Shown here piece by piece: positions 1 to 11,237 of a DNA stretch of 64,000 nt. The notes below the pieces were generated by a model, which was not told where the DNA came from, did not search any database, and saw only the letters and a program-made list of their open reading frames with translations. Both the position numbers and the translations under genes were made by a program. Within the stretch, counting starts at the first letter, position 1; every line of letters begins with the position of its first letter. This DNA is from Diphasiastrum complanatum (Eukaryota; Streptophyta; Lycopodiopsida; Lycopodiales; Lycopodiaceae), in NCBI GenBank assembly GCA_029204225.1, contig CM055098.1:47429939-47493938 (forward strand), given 5' to 3'.

Positions 1-80
1 TGGTGCGACATCTAGTGGTAGGTGGAGATGAGGAGGAAGGGACAACGTTGATGAGAAGCGAAGATTTCTCTCACGAGTAA

Positions 81-715
81 TCATCTCGAGTACTTTGCTT
101 CACAGAATGACTGGGCTACAACAGTCTGCTTCTTGTTGACCCAGAGAACTGTTGCTCCTGATGCGATGGTGCACCCTCCTGAGACACTTTTACAATTGTC
201 CTTGAGAGATGCCCAGCTAGCATCGCTGTAGGAAAGTATCCTGAAACCTGCACCATGACAATAACACAAGCCATAATCTCTCATTAATTGAAAATATTGC
301 AAAATTTGTTTTGCAATCTTCCAATGTGTCGAGCCTGGCTCATCTTGAATTTTGCATAAGCAATATCAGGACGTGTGTCATCTGCAAGGTACATCAATGA
401 TCCTATTAGCTTCCTATAAGGTGTGAGATGCATCTGTTCTCTCTCTTTCTCAGACTTCAGACAGTAATCGCTTGTCACCACCGTCCCTGCGAACATTGGA
501 GTATTCGCTCCTTTGCTATTCAGCATCTCAAAGTCCTCTAGGATCTTCTGGTGTATCCGGACTAGTGAAGGTATAACTTACCTCCCTCGTAGTCCCTTTC
601 AATTCTCATCATTCTTCTTTCGAAGCTTATCAAGAATATGTGCATAAGCTGCACAGCCAAAGATTCTGACGTGAGACAGGTTGGGCTTTCTATCCCACCA
701 TAGCTCGAACCTCCT
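81..715 (-). pseudogene. copia integrase tail, RT C-terminus and RNase H remnant
   Basis: At about 715-600 the minus strand encodes HVRIFGCAAYAHILDKL, the conserved block after the copia integrase. After stops the sequence jumps to the RT C-terminus (KILEDFEMLNSKGANTPM, LMYLADDTRPDIAYA), so the RT palm with its YVDD motif is deleted. RNase H follows (ILSYSDASWASLKDNCKSVS) and ends at the EAKY motif near position 85. Frames change at about 526 and 290. Confidence 0.8.
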
Positions 716-772
716 ACTAAGATCACATTGAATGGAAGCAGATGTCAGAATGCACTAGCTTCAGAATCTTGG

Positions 773-1858
773 TCATTTTGTAGGAGTCTTTGATGAATGG
801 AGTGCGGACATCTTGCCCTTCAAACATGCATCACATGTGGTCAAACTAGTTGCATTCAAGATGTTGACCCCTATTATTGTTCCATGATGGCTTGCTTGGT
901 GAACTGTCATTGAGTTTATGTGAAAGAGTCTCCTGTGCCACATAGTGTCTAGCTGGTCATCATGAGTCTGATGCACCTGATCTATAGGTAGGCATACTTT
1001 CAGATGAAATAGATTACCTTTCCTTATGCCTTGAGTGATCAGACTACTGATACTAGCGTCAATCACATTGCATGCTTCGTTAGAAAACGTTACACACATC
1101 GCTGCATCTGCTATTCTTTCTACAAAAAGCAAGTCTTGTTGCAGAGTAGGCACGAACAGATTGTCTTCGAGTCGTTTGTCTCTGCCATTAGTGTTGAGCC
1201 ATAGTGAACCAATAATGTTCACTTGATGTCTAGATCCATCTCCAAGAACTATGAATCTTGAGGGATCTTCACTTCTGAAATCAGACATTATTCGTCTTGA
1301 TGTCATGAAGTGTGAGGTGGCTTCTGGTTCTAGGGTCACCTCATGTGTCTGATGCTGCACACATGTCTTCATAGATGTAGATGGTTGAATAGTTTCTGTT
1401 CGTTCTTTCTTCGCCCATTTTCAAGCTCTCGGGCTCCTTGACATAGGATGAACTATTGTTATTCTCCTGTCTGTTCTGTGTTGACTTGTTCCTCGAGTTT
1501 TGGCGGCAATCCATGGCTGCGTGACCCTTCTTGTGGCAATGGATACACTGGGATTGAGCCAGCATGTATCTATTGTATGCTCGTATCTTCTGCATCTCAT
1601 GCAATTCTTCTTGTCTGCACCTTGCTGCTTCGACCTCCCTTTGCTCTTCCAGTTGCCTTTGCTGGCCCTCTCTGCTTGCCGGTCACAATCTTGCCTCTGA
1701 TTTGACTCCCTCTTAGGCTTAAGTTGTTTCTCGGATTTTTCTTTGTTGCTGTAGAGGGCCTGGTCAAAACCATCTTTGTGATCAAGATGTTCTCTGGCCT
1801 CGACTTCCTCTCGAATCTCGACAATTACCCTTTTGAGGTTCATGGTAGGATCTTTCAC
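773..1858 (-). pseudogene. copia gag C-terminus, protease and GAG-pre-integrase remnant
   Basis: Two overlapping frames cover this part. The first has basic, Arg/Lys-rich gag sequence and a CCHC knuckle, CIHCHKKGHAAMDC. The next has a degenerate protease in which the DSGAS motif is replaced by PEATSHFMTS, so the catalytic Asp is missing. It is followed by a GAG-pre-integrase block with WHRRLFHIN and CDACLKGK. The frame stops at 773 where the integrase core should begin. Protease is not expected to be active. Confidence 0.75.
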
Positions 1859-1869
1859 GAGCAGGCTTC

Positions 1870-2364
1870 TTATTGTCTAGAATAATCTGGGTAAGGCCTC
1901 ACCAGGTACGTGAGCTGCTTCTCAGCTAACACAACGTTCTCTGCTCCAAAGTTATGTAGTGACAAAAACAGATTCTTCATCTTTCTCATGAAAGAAGTGA
2001 GGTCTTTTCCATCCCACTGTAGATTCGTCAGATGATCTTCCAGCATCATGATTTGACTTCTTGACTTCGTCTGAAATCTGGTGAGCAATGCATCCCACAT
2101 CTCCTTAGCTTTGGAGAGTGTAGCTAGGTCAAGTGTGAGGCTATCTTCGATAGAAGATGATAGCAAGGCTACTGCCTTGTTCTCCCTCCATTCGCGTAGC
2201 TCCTTGCCTATTGTCGTAGGCATTTCTTCTGTGCCATCCACCTAGGGAAAGAGTCCTTCGCCCTTGAGTATCAGTGATGTCTTAACTTTTCAGGCTAGAA
2301 AGTTAGATCCTGAAGAATCAAGTACTGTGCAGTTCTTACTATGCATGCTACTGATCGAAGCCAT
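1870..2364 (-). pseudogene. copia gag, N-terminal part (UBN2-type)
   Basis: The likely start is the ATG at 2364-2362, about 100 nt downstream of the primer site. The frame has a TGA where the family has a Trp (before KVKTSLILKGEG) and a further stop before an open stretch with EMWDALLTRFQTKSR and the LTNLQWDGKDLTSFMRKMKN segment typical of copia gag. Gag would form the virus-like particle. It breaks again near 1870, before the zinc knuckle. Confidence 0.75.
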
Positions 2365-2466
2365 TGCTTCTGGAGTCTGTTTCCTTGTTGATGGTTCTTT
2401 GTCTGAATGCTTGGCATCCTGGATCTGATAGCTTTTTGGCTATGTCAGAATATGACAAGATGACCT

Positions 2467-2478
2467 GCTCTGATACCA
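2467..2478 (-). other. Primer binding site, tRNA-iMet type
   Basis: The minus strand reads TGGTATCAGAGC directly after the LTR. This is complementary to the 3' end of plant initiator-Met tRNA and is the usual copia primer site. Confidence 0.85.
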
Positions 2479-2479
2479 T

Positions 2480-2799
2480 TGATGAGAAGTGAAGCTTTCG
2501 TGACCGTGACTCAAGCACGACTCTCTCTGCGACTCGGATGGAGTTCAGATGCGATCGTTGGACACTGCCTGCTAAATCACTCCTACGGTCCTCCAGAGTG
2601 TAGTCAGGCACTGTTGATCTATGTTTATAAAATTAATGCAGCATTCAACATAGTTCGTGATCGTCTCCTTTGACTTTCGTGTTTGCGAAATTTTTCGTGT
2701 TTCGTGTCTCCTGACTTTCGTGTTCGCGAACATCTTCATCCGGCCGAGGCTGAAAGCTAGCAAGGCTTTGTAAACAGAAACATTTTGTTTCTTCAAGCA
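2480..2799 (-). repeat. 5' LTR of the reverse copia element
   Basis: The 320-bp segment starts TGCTTGAAGA and ends CTTCTCATCA on the minus strand, and lies one base from the primer site. It contains repeated forms of the phrase ACACGAAA and a TATA-like TTTATAAA. Boundaries rest on the TG...CA rule and the primer site, because no full second LTR is available. Confidence 0.65.
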
Positions 2800-2802
2800 C
2801 CA

Positions 2803-3413
2803 CGCATTCTTTTGTTTGTCGTCATGTCAGTAACTACAGATTGGACAGATGTGGATGTTGTAGATGGAGGATAGAGGTTAGTATGTGGCACTATGGATGA
2901 TAGAAGGCTGGAACAGCAGAAACTGCACGCTTTCATCTCGAGAAGTGCACAGGCAAAGTTACACAGCAGGGGGCTTACTACGATATGCTCATGTGTGTTG
3001 GGTTTGATGGAGATTGTTAGTTCGTGGATGAGGAAGGCATGCCAGTCGTATGGCATAACTGTGGGGCTAGGAAATCCCAGGAAGGACTCCACAATCTGAC
3101 TCAGCAGCGTGGACTGGATTCTGTCCTTACGAAATGTTGAAACAACCAGAAAGTTATTCAACAGATGCGCAGCCACCTGAATGACTGGTTTCGTGATAGC
3201 CTCTATCAGGTACCCCTTGTTAGTTTGGATCAGAATTTCTGGTGCAGTCTGGGTGACGAAAGATTTTATCAGGGCTTTTGCCTGATGATGAGAGATGGGC
3301 TGGCGGTCACCGGACATAATGCCGACAGTGAATATCGAGTCCACATTAACCCGTACCTTGTACATGGTACCTTGGTATAGGAAGGACAACCTGAATCCTC
3401 GCAGAACCTTCAT
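2803..3413 (-). pseudogene. Unknown ORF, probably post-pol ORF of a gypsy element
   Basis: A 206-codon open frame with no family I recognise. Its N-terminal part (FLYQGTMYKVRVNVDS, GIMSGDRQPISHHQAKALI) is repeated with substitutions on the opposite strand at about 4055-4178. The mid part is hydrophobic and Cys-rich (SFCCSSLLSSIV). The fragment ends where the reverse copia LTR begins. It resembles in layout the ORFs between integrase and 3' LTR in gypsy elements F and C in this window, so I infer it is a fragment of such an element. It is not known to be expressed. Confidence 0.4.
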
Positions 3414-3826
3414 AGAGCAGTCAAATCACCTTCTGAACCTTTGCAAACTTCTCTAAGGTCATAGAATATTGTGAAGAAGGTCCTTGCAAAAATTTGGTTG
3501 GAATTGAACTGGGAAAAGTGCATTTCACCTAATACACACTCTAATTTTCGCTGTATAGGGGCAGAATTTGAGTCATTTGTCACTTTACCTAGCGAAGCTC
3601 TACCGAAATTTCAAGCAAAATTTCCAAGTTCTCCGTTTTCTACCAAACTTCCTACCAGCCATCATATGCACTCACCAATCTCAGATCTACGCTTAGAACC
3701 ATCATTGCCACCATCCATCTTCCGATTTCCATAGTTTTCTACTTTTTAACCTTTTTACTATTTCTACCATTTTTGTCACTTTTTCCAACTTTTCTCTATT
3801 AACAGACTTAACCTCACACCGCTAAT
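3414..3826. other. No gene seen; leader-like sequence
   Basis: This stretch has only a spurious 87-codon frame. Its right part (3720-3825) is T/C-rich and AT-rich and leads into the ATG at 3827, so it may be the untranslated leader of the ORF that follows. Confidence 0.4.
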
Positions 3827-4178
3827 ATGGCCTCCTCTTCCTCTTCTGATGACTCTGGCACCAAGAAGGTGATCCAATGGGAAGTGCCATCCGCCACTCA
3901 GATTTGGGCTTTGCCTTCTGACACCTTGATAAATCCTTGGCTTCAAATTATTGGTCCTCTTCTTGAAGCAATGGGATTTTACCTAGCGCTTTTCTGTTTT
4001 GACATTAACATGGAACTTGCCCTTCACGCTTATGCTTTTTGGGATGCGTAGAAGTCATGTTTCTACTTCCTGTACCAAGGTACCATGTACAAGGTATGGA
4101 TGAATGTAGACTCCTTGGTCACCATAGGCATAATGTCTGGTGATCGCCAACCTATCTCCCACTGCCAAGCTAAGAGCA
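3827..4178 (+). pseudogene. Unknown ORF fragment, inverted relative of the 2.8-3.4 kb ORF
   Basis: The frame starts MASSSSSDDSGTKKVIQWEV and stops at 4051. A neighbouring frame continues with FLYQGTMYKVWMNVDS and GIMSGDRQPISHCQAK, the same peptide that is encoded on the minus strand at about 3290-3380. The fragment is cut at 4178 by insertion of a copia LTR. The Ser-rich start resembles the post-pol ORF of gypsy C at 42344 (MASGSSSSSTIIW). Function unknown. Confidence 0.45.
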
Positions 4179-4442
4179 TGTTAGAAATCAATAATAAACT
4201 TCATGGTTACACTTCCTAGTTACTGTTTACGATGTACTTTATTACTAGCTGTAACTAGTCGTAGGATAGTCTAGTAGTCTACTCCTAGGTTCTCTCTCTC
4301 TATCAAGGTTCAGGGTTTATATGTACATTTTACATTCAGTATGAGTTAGTGTGATAGAGTAATATTGCATGTTCTTCTTCCGTCTCCCTACTTGGTGATT
4401 GCTTATGGTGAATGCTTGATGTTGCATTTCTAAGTGTTGACA
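4179..4442 (+). repeat. 5' LTR of copia A copy 1
   Basis: 264 bp, starting TGTTAGAAATC and ending GTGTTGACA immediately before the primer site. It matches 58938-59199 closely over its whole length, including a CTCTCTCTCTATCA tract and a TTCTTCTTCCGTCT block. It interrupts the unknown ORF at 4178. Confidence 0.9.
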
Positions 4443-4454
4443 TGGTATCAGAGC
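4443..4454 (+). other. Primer binding site, tRNA-iMet type
   Basis: TGGTATCAGAGC abuts the LTR end without a gap, the usual position for reverse-transcription priming in copia elements. Confidence 0.9.
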
Positions 4455-4984
4455 AACGATAGTCTTGCATGTCTGATTAGTGGATACAACTTGTCACATG
4501 CTCCACAACGAAGTGAGAAAGTCCTTCACAGGAGGTGAAAGCTTGGAGAGACAAAAACAGCTGGAAGAAATACTTCTTGATATATTTTGCAGGTTTTGGA
4601 GCTCATAGTTATTAGTAAGAAACAAAGACACAGTCCCGAAGGCATCAGAAAGGCCAGGGCAACATCAAACAGATTGAAAATCCTGTTGAGTGGAAAAAGC
4701 TTTACAATATTTTTTTTAGTCTTTGTGAAAAATGTCATTTGTCAGAGAGTTGTGCCAAGAAATCACTCATTTGTTTGTTTGGGGTACTACAAATCACAAC
4801 AAACAGTGTCTAGTACTACCATTTAGAGCTTTGAGACTTCATACCTTTCGCATTACTGATATTTGTCTGTTTGAACGATCACTCGTTTCAAAATCTAAGC
4901 AAAGATGAGGTGATGTAGCCGTCGCGCCGAAGTAGAGAATCTAGAATATTCCCTCTGAAAGTTTTTATATTCTTTTTTTTTTGT

Positions 4985-5216
4985 ACCAATATCAGATCCA
5001 AGCACGCTAGCTAAAGAGAAACCCGAGCAATTGTACATCCACGCTCCAGTCCGATATTGTCCGTATCGGATCCAAGCACACGAGCTAAAGAAAATTTTGA
5101 GCAGTTGTGCATCCGCGCTCCAGTCCGATATCGCATGCTCCAATATCAGATCCACGCGCACAAGTTAAAGAGAATCCTGAGCAGACGTACTTCCGCGCTT
5201 CATTCCGATATCAGGT
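4985..5216 (+). repeat. Three tandem leader repeats with inverted ends
   Basis: Three units of about 74-80 bp lie between the primer site and gag. Each starts near ATATCAGATCC or TATCGGATCC and ends near TCCGATAT. The unit ends are inversely complementary (ATATCGG against CCGATAT), so each could fold as a long-looped hairpin in the RNA. The same three-unit array is in copy 2 at 59741-59988. Confidence 0.8.
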
Positions 5217-5285
5217 GTATAACCAGAAAAATATACAGTTCTATGGGTGTGATAAATTACTTGATCCGAACTCATCTGTTTAGTA

Positions 5286-6142
5286 ATGGAAACTCTAAGC
5301 GAGAGTCTCCTCAATGAGTCAAGCAAATTGGAAGGAGCCGACAACTATGTAGTTTGGAAATTCAAACTAAAAAACATTTTGATGGAAAAGGAGCTATGGG
5401 TGATTGCGACAGGTGAGAGACAAGGCCAGTGATTGAAGAAGATCAGCGGGCATTTGACAAGAGAAAACGGAAAGCACAAAATGTCATCAACTTATCAGTT
5501 AGAGATGCAATTATTCCCTACATTTCAGATTCAGAAGGACCAAAAGAAGCATGGGATACGTTGAAGGCATTGTTTGAGACCACAAACACATCTCGAGTGC
5601 TATTCCTGAAGAAAAAGTTGCACACATTGCGGATGGATGATGGTGCAACTGTTGTTGATTACCTATTGAAGATCAAAGAGATTCGTGACCAATTAGCAGC
5701 AGTTGGAGAGCGAGTACAAGATCGTGAGATTGTGCAATTGACATTGAGTAGTTTGAGTGAGTCACATCAAATGTTTGTGACAAGTATAGCCACACGGGAA
5801 AATCTTCCGACCTATGAAGAGTTAGGTGGATTGCTTTTGTAGGAAGAACCCCATCAAGAGAACTTGAGTCATCGCAATTGGGGTTTGATCAAGCTCTTGC
5901 AGTGAGAGGACGTGTTGGCAGATTTGGTCATAGAAGACACCAATCAAGAGGTGGAAACTCATATCATGGATCATTCCAACAATTTCAAGAACAATCCAAT
6001 GATGGCCCAAATCGAGGCAATTGGAATCAAGGGCGAGGTCAAAGATGTGGCTATTCCAAGCAAAATACACCTGGAAATTGTAGGTATTGCAACAAACCTG
6101 GCCATTGGTAGCGTGAATGTTTCAAGAAACAAAAGGAAATAG
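5286..6142 (+). pseudogene. copia A gag
   Basis: The start is METLSES at 5286, matching the start of copy 2 (MATLSES at 60054). A one-base deletion near 5414 shifts the frame; the second frame then carries EAWDTLKALFETTNTSR and the typical copia gag helices up to a stop at 5842. The C-terminal part, in further frames, is Gly/Asn/Gln/Arg-rich and ends in a CCHC knuckle (CRYCNKPGHW then REC) interrupted by a TAG. Gag would form the particle and bind RNA. At 6169 and 6213 a 44-bp piece is duplicated out of frame. Confidence 0.85.
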
Positions 6143-6274
6143 AATAAAGAAAAGACAAATGGCAAGCAGACAATTATGCTGATCAACATCAATTTGATGA
6201 TGTTATTATGAAGACAATTATGCTGATCAACATCAATACGATGATGCTCAATATGAAGATGATACAGGTAAGAG

Positions 6275-7644
6275 TTGTTCATTACAGCATTAATGACAAG
6301 TGATGAAGCCAAGGATACCTGGTACATTGATAGTGGTGCATCCAAGCACATGACTTCAAGGAAAGAGTGGTTTTTAGAACTCAAGAAAACTGACAATGGT
6401 GATGAAGTTGGACAAGCTGATGGCAAATTGCTATCTGTTAAAGAAGTTGGAGTGGTACCAGTGAAGTTAGCCAGTGGAAAGATAAAACGGATAAGGAATG
6501 TGCAATATGTACCTGGCTTAGCTAACAATCTACTATCTGTTGGGACGATGGCTGATCAACAACTCAAGGTTGAGTTTGACAGTGACAAATGTCTTGTCAA
6601 AGACATCAAGAATCACTACAAAGTGATTGCTACAAGAGCTAGAGTCAACGAGAATCGACTCTACAAATTGAATGTGAGATCTTTTGCTCAAGCTATGGTA
6701 AGCACAGTTGATAGTCGAAGTGATCTTTGGCATCAACGATTCGATAATATTAGTGCTCAAAGTTTACAGATTCTCAAAAGAGGTAATCTAGTTATAGGAT
6801 TGCCTGATATTTCTTTTGAAGGAAAAATTTGTGAAGGTTGCATTTTGGAAAAACAACACAGAGAGAGAATTCTCAAAAGTGGAGCAAGGAGAGCTAGTGA
6901 CATCCTAGATCTTGTCCACAGTGATCTATGTGGACCTATGCAGACTATATCTCTTAGTGGCTACTATTACTTTATCACCTTCATTGATGATTATAGCAGA
7001 TGCATTTGGATTTATTTCATAAGCAAGAAATCATATGCTTTTGCTAAGGTCAGGGAATTCAAGACATTAGTTGAAAAGCAAACAGGATGTTGCATCAAAA
7101 CTTTGAGATTTGATAGAGGTGGTGAGTATTTTTTGACAGAATTTATTGATTTCTGTAAAGATCAAGGGATCAAGAGGCAGACTACAACACCTTATTCACC
7201 ACAACACAATGGAGTTGCAGAACGAAAGATCAGATCTATTGTTGAGATGGCTAGGGCGATGCTCAAAAGCAAGAGTCTTCCAAACACCTTTTGGGAAGAA
7301 GCTTGTAGCACAGCTATGCACATCTTGAATCGGTGTCCTACAAAATCCATGGAAGGTAAGCACCTCACGAAGCTGTTACTGGAAAGAAACCTAATATTTC
7401 TCATTTCAGAGTATTTGGTTGTGATGCTCATGCCCATATCCCTGATGAGAAACAAAGAAAATTGGATGCAAAAGCTATCAAGTGTATTTTCCTTGGATAT
7501 GATGAGAAGGCCAAGGCATACAGGATGTATGACACTAATGCACAGAAGCTTGTAATTTCTAGGGATGCTACATTTGACGAGATGGGCCGAGGTGAACAAT
7601 ATGAAGTAATCACTAAACCTTTTGATAAGGGAGCGAAAGTATAG
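6275..7644 (+). pseudogene. copia A protease and integrase
   Basis: A 426-codon frame begins with the aspartic protease (WYIDSGASKHMTSRKEW). It continues through GAG-pre-integrase (LWHQRFDNIS, CEGCILEKQH), where the second zinc His appears lost, and the integrase core with DLVHSDLCGP, LRFDRGGEYF and PYSPQHNGVAERK, giving the D, D, E residues. A frameshift near 7375 moves the conserved tail (FRVFGCDAHAHIPDEKQRKL) to another frame that ends at the TAG near 7642. Confidence 0.9.
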
Positions 7645-7656
7645 GTCAAGAAGGAA

Positions 7657-9276
7657 GTGGATTTTGATATAGAAAATCGATTGGACAAAGACAAGCCCGA
7701 TGCTGAAATTCCCAAGAGAGTACCTAAATGGTACTTATCAGTCACAAATGGTGCAAAGAAGGGAGATACTCCTGAATCTAGTGAGCAGGGAGAGCTTAGA
7801 AGATCAAGTAGAAATCAAAAACTTCCTGCAAGATTAGAGATGGATCTAGCCCTAATGGGTTCTGTGCTCAAGGCTCACGAACCAAAAACTTTTGATAAAG
7901 CAAAGGAGCACAAGGAGTGGCATGAAGCTATGGAAATAGAAATGGAAGCTATATCAAAAAATAGGACGTGGAACTTGGTTGAGCTACCTGATGGTAAGAC
8001 GCCTATCACTTGCAAATGGATATACAAAATTAAATATGGAGCTGATGGGCAACTCAACAAATACAAAGCATGGTTGGTTGCGAGAGGATTTGAGCAGTAG
8101 GAAGGTATTGATTTTGAGGAAACCTTTGCACCCGTAGCAAAGATGGTAACTATATGTTCTGTCATTGCTATTTCTGCTTTGCATGGTTGGAAGATCCAAC
8201 AAATGGATGTTAAATCTGTTTTTCTTAATGGAGTGCTGGATGAAGAGGTGTACTTAATACAACCTCAAGGATTTATTGAACCAGGGAGAGAGCACCTTGT
8301 TTGTAAGCTCAACAAAGCTATTTATGGATTGAAGCAAGCACCACGGGCGTGGTACTCTTGCATTGATGAACACTTTAAGCGAAGGGGAATGGTAAAGAGT
8401 GATGCTGATCCTAATCTTTACATTCTAAGACAAGATTCAGATATAGTGCTCATTGTGTTGTACGTGGATGATTTGATTATTACAAGAAGTAATGAGAGCT
8501 TAATTGATGAAATCAAATCAGATTTTTCCAATGCTTTTGACATGAGTGATCTAGAATGCACTATTGTCTTGGCATTGAAGTATGACAAAACAAAAACGTG
8601 GTCTATCTTATACAAAACAAATATGCATGAGATTTGCTTTATAAGTTCAATTTGCAGGATTGTAAGCGTTTGAGTACACCTATGGATGTGAACACAAAGC
8701 TTACTACATATGATGAATATGAGAAAGTGGATGCTTATTTGTATAGACAGCTGGTGGATAGTTTGATTCATTTGACACACACACGACCTGATATTTCTTA
8801 TGTTGTTGGTGTTATTAGTCAATTTATGCAAGATCCTAGTCAAACACACTAGAAGTCCGCTAAACGTATTCTCAGATACATTCAAGGGACATTGAACTTT
8901 GGTTTGAAGTATGATCAGCCTGAAACACCAATATTGATAGGATATACAAATGTTGATTGGGCAGGTAATATTGATGACAGAAGGTCTACCAGTGGTAATA
9001 CATATAGTTATGGTACAGGTGCAGTTTCATGGAACAACAAAAAGCAACTTACAGTAGCCTTATCCTCGACGGAAACTGAATATCGAGCACTCAACAATGC
9101 TACACAAGAAGCGGTATGGTTACGAAGATTGCTTGTGGATTTAGGTCAACCACACGTGGACGCGACTACTATATCTTGCAACAATCAAAGCTGCATTCAC
9201 CTTGCCAAAAATCTAGTTTTACATGCTCGAACCAAGCACATCGAAATACATCATCATTTTGTGCATGAAATGAGAT
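7657..9276 (+). pseudogene. copia A reverse transcriptase and RNase H
   Basis: RT starts with EHKEWHEAMEIEMEAI and TWNLVELPDGKTPI. A TAG at 8098 splits it before [15 protein letters not shown]. The palm has [24 protein letters not shown] and the catalytic VLYVDDLII. A frameshift near 8630 and a TAG at about 8850 (DPSQTH then KSAKRILRY) follow. RNase H has NVDWAGNIDDRRSTSG, SSTETEYRAL and ARTKHIEIHHHFVHE, where the element is cut. All catalytic motifs are visible, so the damage looks post-insertional. Confidence 0.9.
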
Positions 9277-9561
9277 AGAGAAGAGAGAAGATGTATCTCT
9301 CCATGAGTTTCTTCCTTTTGTAGCAAGTCCAAAACCTATTTGGCCACTTGGTTTTCCCTCCAAAATGCTAACCCTACTATTTTTGGGTCTAGATTCAAAA
9401 TACCCAACATTCAAATTTGAATCTACTCAAACTTGCCTTCTAACTTTCCCACACTTTCAAAAAGTGTTTATTCAAATGACATTTTGACTAATGAACTTTG
9501 GCCTGAATATGCCAAATATGGAAATACAACAAATACAATCAAACTAGTTGAATCTTTCACA
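9277..9561 (-). repeat. 5' portion of a family B LTR, reverse strand
   Basis: On the minus strand it starts TGTGAAAGATTCAACTAG right after a polypurine tract (GAAGAGGGAG). It shares with the LTRs at 10490-11237 and 55.1-56.3 kb the sequence of conserved blocks: AACACTTTTTGAAAGTG, TTCAAATTTGAATGTT, GGAGGGAAAACCAA. It is cut at about 9277 where copia A copy 1 ends, within a shared phrase resembling GAAATGAGATAG, so the exact breakpoint is uncertain. Confidence 0.75.
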
Positions 9562-9765
9562 CTCCCTCTTCAACTAGTTTTAGCATGGACTTTGATAACA
9601 CTCCAAGTGATGTCCTATGCTTCATGAAAATGTCTGTTCTGAATGCTTTGGTGAAGATATCAGCTACACATTCCCTTGAGGACACATGTTGAAGCTCCAG
9701 CTAGTTTGCAATGACTTGCTCCCTCACAAAATAGTACAATACCACTTCACAAGATCCCCCACCAT
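9557..9765 (-). pseudogene. copia pol C-terminal end (RNase H tail) of family B
   Basis: Minus-strand reading gives YYFVREQV, LELQHVSSRECVADIFTKAF and a terminal KLVEEGV, the usual end of copia pol. The stop codon lies inside the first bases of the LTR (TGTGA), with the polypurine tract coding for the last residues. One in-frame TAG lies before LELQHV. This shows that LTR family B belongs to a copia lineage. Sequence upstream of about 9765 is unrelated. Confidence 0.8.
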
Positions 9766-10489
9766 TCTACGGATGCACCTCTCAACAATATCCTCCTATA
9801 AGGGAGTGGCAGTATCTTCCAGAAAATGTGTGATGGGCCATCAACGCTTAGAGTGCTAGCATGCATTACCTCTACACTTCAGTCAATGAGTATCAAAATT
9901 GGTGGAACTTTTTGCAAGAGGAAAATGTGCAGCTGACCAACAAGGTAAATTTATTCTATGGAATTAGAACAAGAGGTTGCTCAATAAAAAAAACAAAGAA
10001 GAAAAGCTCATGGATAATCTCAAAGAGCTACACCAAATAAACAGGGACGTTCGTGTATGTTTACAATGCAAGGATGCTCTCATCAAGACCTTGGAAGTAG
10101 AGTTAGAAGGTGAAGGATGGAGCCACAAGAACTTATGGGCCACTATGATGGGTAATATTCAACAGATTGGCTTCAACTAATTCCAAGCACCACCAATCCC
10201 GGAAGGCACCATAATACCTCTCGCAACAAGCTTATGATCGCACACTCAAGTTTTTTGAGAAGGATCAATTTACATACTACTTTGAATATCATCCAAGTAC
10301 AAGGTGTCCAATCAATAATCCATGCATCTTACAAAGACGAAATAGAAAGTAGGAGGTGCGACAACCAAATACAAGGATTCAAAGGTCCAAAGACGAATCA
10401 AGCCAACACTAAATGGATGGATGTCAAATGGATCCATATAAATTAGTTTCTTCAACAATCAGTGGCAAGGTGAAAATATTGGTCATATG
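9766..10489 (+). other. Degenerate coding-like sequence, unidentified
   Basis: Short forward frames (for example 9977-10180, Lys/Glu-rich, KELHQINRDVRVCLQCKDAL) look like a decayed coiled-coil ORF. Other frames have NEYQNWWNFLQEENVQLTN and FFEKDQFTYYFEYHP. Nothing matches a family I can name. It may be a post-pol or gag remnant of a gypsy element. Confidence 0.3.

Positions 10490-11237
<748 letters not shown>

Larger units (their letters stand above)
49..2799 (-). mobile_element. Ty1/copia element, reverse strand, internally deleted
   Basis: Read on the minus strand the order is LTR, tRNA-iMet primer site, gag, zinc knuckle, protease, GAG-pre-integrase, integrase tail, RT C-terminus and RNase H, which is the Ty1/copia order. 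The integrase core and most of the RT are missing, so the element cannot be autonomous. Only about 20 bp resembling the LTR end remain at 49-68 (TGATGAGAAG), so the 3' LTR is almost wholly lost. Flanking 5-mers (44-48 and 2800-2804) do not match, so no target duplication is supported. Confidence 0.85.
4179..9276 (+). mobile_element. Ty1/copia family A, copy 1, 3' truncated
   Basis: LTR (4179-4442), iMet primer site, a leader of about 830 nt, gag, protease, integrase, RT and RNase H follow in copia order. The element stops inside RNase H at about 9276, where a reverse-strand family B LTR begins, so the 3' LTR is missing. A second copy of the same family is at 58938-60430. Multiple frameshifts and stops make it non-functional. 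Confidence 0.9.

Noticed and set aside
2480-2799. Target duplication for the first copia element
   Set aside because: The 5-mers at 44-48 and 2800-2804 differ and the 3' LTR is almost gone.
4985-5216. Tandem repeats considered as a CRISPR-like array
   Set aside because: Units are contiguous, three in number, lie in a retrotransposon leader and there are no unique spacers.
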